28,153 nt of DNA from positions 1-28,153 of the forward strand of contig JNWL01000062.1 of NCBI GenBank assembly GCA_000716465.1, in the 5' to 3' direction. Of this stretch, positions 23,125 through 28,153 are shown in pieces; within the stretch, counting starts at the first letter, position 1; the number at the start of each line of letters is the position of its first letter. The DNA is from Streptomyces bikiniensis. GTDB taxonomy: Bacteria > Actinomycetota > Actinomycetes > Streptomycetales > Streptomycetaceae. Made by a program: the position numbers and the translations under genes. The notes under the pieces were generated by a model that saw only the letters and a list, made by a program, of their open reading frames with translations, had not been told where the DNA came from and ran no database searches.

Positions 23125-23158
23125 GGAGGGCGGCACCCCGGTCGGGGTGCCGCCCTCC
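23125..23158. terminator. Bidirectional terminator between the carbonic anhydrase and DedA genes
   Basis: A perfect 15-bp stem (23125-23139 with 23144-23158) closes a 4-base loop GGTC. It lies between convergent stop codons, 25 bases after the carbonic anhydrase stop and 18 bases from the DedA stop, so it can serve both strands. It is the strongest hairpin I found in the window. There is no T-tract. Confidence 0.85.
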
Positions 23159-23176
23159 TCGCCGTACGGGACGGAC

Positions 23177-23845
23177 TCAGTCCGCCAGGACCGGCTCCGG
23201 CTCAGGCCTTGGCTCCGCGACGGGGGCGGCGGCCCGCTCCGCGGCCGCCTTCCTGGCGCGGTTCTTGATGATCAGCATCGAAGTGAGGCCGATCAGGACG
23301 GCCAGGACGAGGCCGAGCCAGGAGAAGCGCTTCAGCCACGCCTCGGCGACGATCCCGACGGAGTAGACGACGGCCGTGGTGCCGCCGGCCCACAGGATGC
23401 CGCCGAAGACGTTGGCGACGAGGAACTTCCAGTACGGCATCTGCAGGACGCCCGCGAGCGGTCCGGCGAAGATGCGCAGGAGCGCGACGAAGCGGCCGAA
23501 GAAGACCGCCCACATGCCCCACTTCCGGAAGGAGCTCTCCGCGAGTCCGATGTTGGCCTCGCTGAAGTGCTTGGGGAACTTCCCGCCCAGCCAGGCGAGC
23601 AGGGGTCTGCCGCCCTTGCGGCCGATGGCGTAACCGATCGAGTCCCCGATGATCGCGCCGGCGGTGGCGCAGGCGCCGAGCACGTACGGGTTGATGTCGC
23701 CGTGCTGCGAGGCGAGCAGCGCCGAACTCACGAGGACGATCTCGCCGGGCAGCGGGATGCCCAGGCTCTCGAGGCCGATCACCACGCCCACAAGGACGTA
23801 GACGGCGATCGGGGGGATCGTCTCCAGCCACTCCTGGACGTGCAA
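23177..23845 (-). CDS. DedA family membrane protein
   Basis: This 222-residue integral membrane protein has the DedA signatures: LGIPLPGEIVL near the N-terminus, AGAIIGDSIGYAIGRKGG, and FFGRFVALLRIFAGPLAG with the conserved arginines. Family members flip or scramble phospholipids and undecaprenyl phosphate and support envelope integrity and pH tolerance. The C-terminus is a charged cytoplasmic tail rich in Arg, Ala and Pro. The start is TTG 23845: GGGAGG (23859-23854) lies 8 bases upstream, the protein aligns with family N-termini there, and no ATG or GTG is suitably placed. A candidate -10 TAGGCT at 23942-23937 would give a leader of about 85 bases. Confidence 0.9.
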   Translation of the reverse strand: MHVQEWLETIPPIAVYVLVGVVIGLESLGIPLPGEIVLVSSALLASQHGDINPYVLGACATAGAIIGDSIGYAIGRKGGRPLLAWLGGKFPKHFSEANIGLAESSFRKWGMWAVFFGRFVALLRIFAGPLAGVLQMPYWKFLVANVFGGILWAGGTTAVVYSVGIVAEAWLKRFSWLGLVLAVLIGLTSMLIIKNRARKAAAERAAAPVAEPRPEPEPVLAD

Positions 23846-24058
23846 CGCGGCTTCCTCCCGTTTCGGCTCCCCTGTCGCGCCCCGCCCGTGGTCGGGGGCG
23901 TGGCGCCGGCGTGCGCCTCGGCGGGCACGCCGGGGCAGCCTACCCGGTCGGGACAGACGGACCTCGCAGCGGAAGACGGGGCCGGGGCCGGTTCCACGGC
24001 CGTGGTCGGGGTCGGAGCCGGGGCCGCGGTCGGGACCTGTCCCGGGGCCGGGAACGCG

Positions 24059-24092
24059 TCCGCCCCCGTGCCGGAAGGGGTACGGGGGCGGA
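24059..24092 (-). terminator. Candidate terminator after the PaaI thioesterase gene
   Basis: A perfect 11-bp stem (24059-24069 with 24082-24092, arm TCCGCCCCCGT) encloses a 12-base loop, 19 bases beyond the minus-strand stop codon. There is no T-tract. It separates this gene from dedA, which follows on the same strand. Confidence 0.65.
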
Positions 24093-24111
24093 GGCGTGCG
24101 GCCGGGCCGGC

Positions 24112-24564
24112 TCAGGCGTTCGGACGCAGGGTCCAGACGACGGTCATCTCGCCGGTCACGGCGCCGTCCTCGCGGGTGATGTCGATCCGCACCGGGAACT
24201 CCGGGCGCTGTCCGGCGTCGAGCTCGGCGACGACCTCGGCGGCGGGGCGGCCCAGGGTGGCGGTGGCCGTGACGACGCCCATGGCCAGCTTCTTGTAGCC
24301 GATCTCGGCCTTGACGGCGAGCGGGACCGCGCGGCTGAGCTGGTCGCCGAAGGCGGCGAGCACGATGGCGCCGCTGGCGGACTCGGCGAGCGTGAACATC
24401 GCTCCGGCGTGCGGGCCGCCGACGTGGTTGTGGTAGGCGGGCTGGTCCGGCAGGCGCACGACGGCGCGCTCGGCGGTGGTCTCCAGGAACTCGAGGTTCA
24501 GGGTTCCGGCCATGGGAACCGTCGCGGCGAGCATCTCGCCGACGGTCATCTGGTCTGCGCTCAT
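24112..24564 (-). CDS. PaaI-type hotdog thioesterase
   Basis: This 150-residue protein has a hotdog fold of the DUF4442/PaaI type. The conserved segment NHVGGPHAGAMFTLAESASG (about 50-69) contains the active-site region that binds the acyl-CoA thioester. Such enzymes hydrolyse acyl-CoA in the cytosol; the acyl group cannot be predicted. ATG 24564 is chosen because a -10 box TAACAT lies 8 bases upstream and the preceding frame is low-complexity. An internal ATG at residue 6 is a less likely start. The gene is divergent from the PQ-rich membrane protein, with 107 bases between starts. Confidence 0.85.
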   Translation of the reverse strand: MSADQMTVGEMLAATVPMAGTLNLEFLETTAERAVVRLPDQPAYHNHVGGPHAGAMFTLAESASGAIVLAAFGDQLSRAVPLAVKAEIGYKKLAMGVVTATATLGRPAAEVVAELDAGQRPEFPVRIDITREDGAVTGEMTVVWTLRPNA

Positions 24565-24572
24565 GGAGCGTG

Positions 24573-24578
24573 ATGTTA
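24573..24578 (-). promoter_or_regulatory. -10 box of the thioesterase gene
   Basis: TAACAT on the minus strand ends 8 bases before the ATG at 24564, so the transcript probably has no leader or one of a base or two. Confidence 0.45.
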
Positions 24579-24657
24579 CCCGCGAGTAGCACCCTTGGCC
24601 ATCCCCCGCGTCCCTCCCGGACCGGGGGCGGGCGTGGCCGGGCGGCCCCCGCACCTC

Positions 24658-24663
24658 TATGGT
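24658..24663 (+). promoter_or_regulatory. -10 box of the PQ-rich membrane protein gene
   Basis: TATGGT ends 8 bases before the ATG at 24672, consistent with a near-leaderless message. No ribosome binding site is visible. Confidence 0.4.
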
Positions 24664-24671
24664 TACTGGCC

Positions 24672-25787
24672 ATGTGGCCAGGACAGCAGCCGCCCGGGGG
24701 CGAGCAGAACCCGCAGGACCAGAGTCAGAACCCCTACCAGCAGCCGGGGTACCAGCAGCCGAACCCGTACCAGCAGCCGCCGGCCCAGCCCGGATACCCG
24801 CAGCAGCCGCCGGCGCAGCCGGGTTACGGCCAGCAGCCGCCGGTCCCGCCCGGGTACCCGCAGCAGGGGTACGGCCCGCAGCCGGGGCAGCCGAACCCGT
24901 ACCAGCAGCCGACCGTGCCGCAGCAGTACGCGGTCCCGGGTCCGGGGCGGCCCGGTCCCGGCGGTCCCGGCGGGAAGAAGAAGACGGCCCTCGTGGCGGT
25001 CCTCGCCGCGACCGCCGTGGTCGTCGCGGCCGGCGTCACCGGTTACCTGGTGCTCGGCGAGGACGACAAGGAGCCGACCGCCGCCGACCCGAAGCCGTCC
25101 GCGACGAACACCGCCTCCGTCGATCCGTCGGCGGCCCCCGAGCCGAGCCGGTCGTCCGAGCTCGACAACCCGCGCGACGGCGCCGCGCGGCAGCCGACGA
25201 TCCCCGGCTGGAAGGTCGTCCACAACCCGAAGTACGGCACCCTCTTCGACGTGCCGCCGGAGTGGGAGGTGTCGAAGCCCGGGACGATCAGCTTCCTGGA
25301 GGACGAGAAGAAGGGCGACGGCAGCCCCCTCGTCACGATGTCCGGGCCCACGCACCTCAAGGACAAGTGGTGCACCTACGACACCGACAAGGACGGCAGC
25401 GAGGAGTCCTGGAGCCTGGCGTCGGCCGGCACCAAGGGCGGCCAGGGCGCCAAGAGCACCGGGGAGGCCGCGTACAACGAGGCCGGTACGTGGGTGTGGG
25501 GCGGCTACGCGCAGCACATGCCGCAGAACACGATCAAGATCACCAAGGCCGTGCCGTACACGACGAAGTCCGGTCTCACCGGCAGCGTGTCGACGGCCAC
25601 CGCCCCGAACGTCAAGAAGCGCAACAAGTGCGAGTCGGACGGCAAGGCGATCGCCTTCACCTTCAAGAACGCGAAGAACGACTTCTCGACCTGGGTCCTC
25701 AACGCGGCCGACGGCGTCGCCGACGAGCTGCCGGACGCCACGATCCAGCAGATCCTCTCCACGGTCCGCCTCGCCGAGGACTCGTGA
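24672..25787 (+). CDS. Single-pass membrane protein with a PQ-rich cytoplasmic arm
   Basis: This 371-residue protein has three parts. Residues 1 to about 100 are a disordered arm of repeated QQP, NPYQQP and PGYPQQ units. KKK at about 102-104 precedes one transmembrane helix (about 105-127). The remainder is an extracytoplasmic domain starting with an Asp/Pro/Ser-rich stalk. The outer domain (about 175-370) contains two tryptophan-rich stretches and a few cysteines (DKWCTYDT, KRNKCESD) that could form a disulfide. I do not recognise a catalytic motif. Actinobacterial proteins of this plan are common and uncharacterised; the Tyr/Gln/Pro arm resembles those of membrane proteins that cluster at the cell pole or division site, but that is analogy only. 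ATG 24672 is the start because of the -10 at 24658. Confidence 0.82.
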   Translation: MWPGQQPPGGEQNPQDQSQNPYQQPGYQQPNPYQQPPAQPGYPQQPPAQPGYGQQPPVPPGYPQQGYGPQPGQPNPYQQPTVPQQYAVPGPGRPGPGGPGGKKKTALVAVLAATAVVVAAGVTGYLVLGEDDKEPTAADPKPSATNTASVDPSAAPEPSRSSELDNPRDGAARQPTIPGWKVVHNPKYGTLFDVPPEWEVSKPGTISFLEDEKKGDGSPLVTMSGPTHLKDKWCTYDTDKDGSEESWSLASAGTKGGQGAKSTGEAAYNEAGTWVWGGYAQHMPQNTIKITKAVPYTTKSGLTGSVSTATAPNVKKRNKCESDGKAIAFTFKNAKNDFSTWVLNAADGVADELPDATIQQILSTVRLAEDS

Positions 25788-25891
25788 CGGCGGGCGAATC
25801 GTGACATCGGGGGCGCCCGGCCACCAGGGCCCGTGGGCCGCCGGTGCCCGTCGTCCCGGCGGCCGGCGCCCCACCCCGCCCGGATATCGGT

Positions 25892-25921
25892 TTGGCACTT
25901 CGGCGGGGCGGCGGGGATAGT
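25892..25921 (+). promoter_or_regulatory. Leaderless promoter of the MFS gene
   Basis: TTGGCA (25892-25897) and GATAGT (25916-25921) are separated by 18 bases, close to the housekeeping consensus. The -10 ends 6 bases before GTG 25928, so the transcript should start at the start codon. This fixes the start and excludes the longer frame from 25844. Confidence 0.65.
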
Positions 25922-25927
25922 CCCGGG

Positions 25928-27304
25928 GTGACATCACCCGCCGGCTCCCCCGACTCCCCCGTCTCCTCCTCTCCCTCTTCCTCCCCCTCCCCCGTTCCGA
26001 CCCGCGCCCGCCGCCCCGAGTGGGCCGGTCGGAACTACCTCCTGCTGACCGCCGCCACGGTCGTGACCAACCTCGGCACGCACGGCGCCCTGATCGCCAC
26101 CACCTGGGCGGTCTTCGACTCCGGCGGCGACGCGGGCGACGTCGGCCTCGTGGCGATGGCGCGCTTCCTGCCGCTCGTCCTCTTCCTGCTCGTCGGCGGC
26201 GCCGTCGCCGACCGGCTGCCCCGGCACCGGGTGATGGTCGCCGCCAACGCCCTCAACTGCGTGTCGCAGGCCGTCTTCGCCGCCCTCGTCCTCTCCGGCG
26301 AGGCCCGCGTCTGGCAGATGATGGTGCTCACCGCGCTCTGCGGCACCGGCCAGGCCTTCTTCAACCCGGCGGCCGAGGGCATGCTCCTGGCCACGGTCAG
26401 CGGGGAGCAGGCGAGCAAGGCGTTCGCCGTCTTCCGGATGGCGATGCACGGCGCCTCCATCGGCGGTGCCGCGCTCGGCGGCGCGCTCGTCGCCTTCGTC
26501 GGGCCCGGCTGGGTCCTCGTGGTCGACGCCGTCGCCTTCGCCGTCGCGGGCGGACTGCGGGCCTTCCTCGACGTGAAGGGCGTCCCCGAGCGCGCCCCCG
26601 GCGGAGGGCTCTTCTCCGACCTGAAGGAGGGCTGGCAGGAGTTCGTCGGCCGCCCCTGGCTGTGGTCGATCGTCGCCCAGTTCTCCGTGGTGGTGGGCCT
26701 GATCGGGGCGGTCGAGGCGGTGTACGGGCCGCTGGTCGCCCGGGAGGAGCTGGGCGGCGCGCGCCCCTGGGGCTTCGCGCTCGCCGCGTACGGGGTGGGG
26801 ACGGTCGCGGGCGCGGTCCTGATGACCCGGTGGAAGCCGCGCCGGATGCTGTTCGTCGGGACGCTGGGCGTCTTCCCGATCGCGCTGCCCTCGGCGGCGC
26901 TCGCAGTGCCGCTGCCCGCGATCGGCCTGACGGCCGCGATGTTCGTGAGCGGGGTGGCGATCGAGGTCTTCGGCGTCTCGTGGATGACGACGATGCACCA
27001 GGAGATCCCCGAGGAGAAGCTGTCCCGGGTCTCCGCCTACGACTGGTTCGGCTCGACGGCCCTGCTGCCGCTGACCACGGCGCTCGCGGGCCCGGCGGAG
27101 GGGGCGTTCGGCCGGAGCGGGGCGCTGTGGGGCGCGGCGGCGCTGATGGTGCTCGTCACCGCCCTCGTCCTGTTGGTGCCGGACGTGCGGAACCTGACCC
27201 GGCGTCCGCACGGAACCACGCCCCCGCCCACCGGGAAGGAGCTCCCGGCCGTGCCGGGGCCCCGCTCAGCCGATGCCGAACGCGCCGTCCGGGGGAACGG
27301 GTGA
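25928..27304 (+). CDS. MFS transporter, EntS/DHA3-like exporter
   Basis: This 458-residue protein of the major facilitator superfamily has about twelve hydrophobic helices. The loop between helices 2 and 3 reads GGAVADRLPRHRVMV, the MFS signature (G-x-x-x-D-R-x-x-R). The overall sequence resembles the MFS_3/EntS group of siderophore and drug exporters, driven by the proton gradient at the cytoplasmic membrane. The N-terminal 30 residues are a Ser/Pro-rich cytoplasmic arm. No biosynthetic cluster lies nearby, so the substrate is unknown. The gene starts at GTG 25928, directly after a good promoter. Its last 39 bases overlap the end of the convergent spermidine-synthase-like gene. Confidence 0.87.
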   Translation: MTSPAGSPDSPVSSSPSSSPSPVPTRARRPEWAGRNYLLLTAATVVTNLGTHGALIATTWAVFDSGGDAGDVGLVAMARFLPLVLFLLVGGAVADRLPRHRVMVAANALNCVSQAVFAALVLSGEARVWQMMVLTALCGTGQAFFNPAAEGMLLATVSGEQASKAFAVFRMAMHGASIGGAALGGALVAFVGPGWVLVVDAVAFAVAGGLRAFLDVKGVPERAPGGGLFSDLKEGWQEFVGRPWLWSIVAQFSVVVGLIGAVEAVYGPLVAREELGGARPWGFALAAYGVGTVAGAVLMTRWKPRRMLFVGTLGVFPIALPSAALAVPLPAIGLTAAMFVSGVAIEVFGVSWMTTMHQEIPEEKLSRVSAYDWFGSTALLPLTTALAGPAEGAFGRSGALWGAAALMVLVTALVLLVPDVRNLTRRPHGTTPPPTGKELPAVPGPRSADAERAVRGNG

Positions 27305-28111
27305 CGGCACGGCCCCGGCGTCCCCGACCGGCTCCGCGTCCCCGGTGAACCGGGCGAGCGCGTCCCCGTGCTCCACGCGCGCGGGGAACGCGTCCGCCGC
27401 GGCCCGGCGGGCGAGGCGGGCGGTGTCGAGCGCGCGGGCGGAGGCGACCAGGACGGCGTTCCCGAAGCGGCGGCCGCGCAGGACGCCCGGTTCGGCGACG
27501 AGCGCGAGTTCGGGGAAGACGGCGGCGAAGGTGGCGAGCTGGGAGCGGAGGAAGGCGAAGGGGGCGCCGTCGGCCAGGTTGGCGGCGTAGACGCCGCCGG
27601 GCCGCAGGACGCGCCGGACCTCGCGCGCGTACTCGACGGAGGTGAGGTGGGCGGGGACGCGCGAGCCGCTGAAGACGTCGCCGACGATCAGGTCGGCCGA
27701 GGCGGCGGGCGCCTCCTCCAGCCGGCGCCGGGCGTCCGCGCCGTGCACGGCGATCCCCGATCCCTCCGGCAGCGGCAGGTGCTCCGCGACCAGGGCGAGC
27801 AGACCTCGGTCCGCTTCCACGACGTCCTGGCGTGAGCCGGGCCGGGTGGCGGCGACGTACCGGGGCAGGGAGAGCGCCCCGCCGCCCAGGTGCAGGACGT
27901 CCAGCGGTTCGCCCTCGCCGGCCGCGCCGTCGACGACGTGGGCGAGCCGGCGCGCGTACTCGAACTCCAGGTACGCCGGGTCGTCGAGGTCGACGTACGA
28001 CTGGGGTGCGCCGTCGACCGTCAGGAGCCAGGCCCGCTCCCGGTCCACGTCGGGCATGAGGCGCGCGGTGCCCTGGTCGACCTCGCGGACGACGGGGATG
28101 TGCTCGTTCAC
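27266..28111 (-). CDS. Spermidine-synthase-like SAM-binding protein
   Basis: This 281-residue protein has the Rossmann fold of the spermidine synthase/methyltransferase group. Motif I is LHLGGGALSLPRY (Gly76-78), followed by VVEAD, then DARRRLEE, DLIVGDVFSG and the strand RVLRPGGVYAANLAD. True aminopropyltransferases usually carry GGGDGG in motif I and an Asp-Ser-(S/T)-Asp motif for the amine. Both are replaced here (GGGALS, GDVFSG), so polyamine synthesis is unlikely and the substrate is unknown. Many actinobacteria have such a paralogue, often annotated as spermidine synthase. The start is GTG 28111: a -10-like CACAAT (28123-28118 on the minus strand) ends 6 bases upstream. The C-terminal 40 residues are acidic and Pro-rich, and the end overlaps the MFS gene by 39 bases. 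Confidence 0.83.
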   Translation of the reverse strand: MNEHIPVVREVDQGTARLMPDVDRERAWLLTVDGAPQSYVDLDDPAYLEFEYARRLAHVVDGAAGEGEPLDVLHLGGGALSLPRYVAATRPGSRQDVVEADRGLLALVAEHLPLPEGSGIAVHGADARRRLEEAPAASADLIVGDVFSGSRVPAHLTSVEYAREVRRVLRPGGVYAANLADGAPFAFLRSQLATFAAVFPELALVAEPGVLRGRRFGNAVLVASARALDTARLARRAAADAFPARVEHGDALARFTGDAEPVGDAGAVPSPVPPDGAFGIG

Positions 28112-28153
28112 GTTCCCATTGTGGCGGGGCAGGGGCGGGGTTGCGGCAGGGGG

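Noticed and set aside
24487..24499. GAAC-TCGAG-GTTC, resembling an SOS (LexA) box
   Set aside because: The spacer is five bases rather than the four of the actinobacterial box, and it lies inside the thioesterase coding sequence, far from any damage gene promoter.
25788..25927. Open frame upstream of the MFS gene start
   Set aside because: The bases contain a good -35/-10 promoter ending 6 bases before GTG 25928, so they are not coding.
1..28153. CRISPR arrays, tRNA or rRNA genes, transposases, integrases and phage genes
   Set aside because: None seen. The repeats present are short tandem arrays without spacers, and no gene has mobile-element motifs.

Overview
The window is high-GC chromosomal DNA, roughly three quarters G+C by eye. 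Its codon third positions are almost all G or C, several genes start at GTG or TTG, and many have a -10 box only 6-8 bases before the start codon, the leaderless layout common in actinobacteria. Together with a Streptomyces-type PHO box, a Tat-exported PhoD, an ACT-GNAT acetyltransferase and a SWIM/DUF6493 gene pair, this points to Streptomyces or a close relative. All identifications come from reading the sequence; no database search was run. I see no rRNA, tRNA, CRISPR array, insertion sequence, phage gene or attachment site.

Layout. (1) 1-3649: the edge of a proline-rich minus-strand gene, an alpha/beta hydrolase, an EamA/DMT transporter that runs antisense into the hydrolase, and a divergent MocR-type GntR/aminotransferase regulator with a long glycine-rich linker. 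(2) 3682-5416: a two-unit PHO box followed by a PhoD-like alkaline phosphatase, apparently a small phosphate-starvation unit. (3) 5484-9703: a DNA-damage-type (RecA-NDp/PafBC) promoter driving a translationally coupled SWIM zinc-finger gene and a 935-aa DUF6493/HEAT-like gene. This is the best candidate for a poorly described system. (4) 9704-15300: an amino-acid-sensing neighbourhood with a membrane-anchored ACT-GNAT acetyltransferase, a methionine-gamma-lyase-like PLP enzyme, a divergent Lrp/AsnC regulator, a DUF885 peptidase-like protein and a second Lrp/AsnC regulator. (5) 15290-19581: the sbcD-sbcC nuclease operon on the minus strand, with a tetrapeptide repeat next to the SbcC zinc hook. 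(6) 19720-23099: small conserved genes (YigZ, CoA-binding protein, YbaK, a hexapeptide acyltransferase, gamma-carbonic anhydrase) and a 26-bp tandem repeat. (7) 23125-28153: a strong bidirectional terminator, DedA, a PaaI-type thioesterase, a PQ-rich single-pass membrane protein, an MFS exporter and a spermidine-synthase-like protein.

The genes are mostly housekeeping or accessory regulators in short transcription units. Clear operons are SWIM-DUF6493 (GTGA overlap) and sbcD-sbcC (GTGA overlap). Four convergent pairs overlap tail to tail by 288, 80, 11 and 39 bases. No gene-free stretch exceeds 300 bases. The longest is 23846-24111, which holds a terminator hairpin, a perfect 12-bp palindrome (23994-24005), a candidate -10 for dedA (TAGGCT, 23937-23942 on the minus strand) and otherwise G-rich low-complexity DNA.
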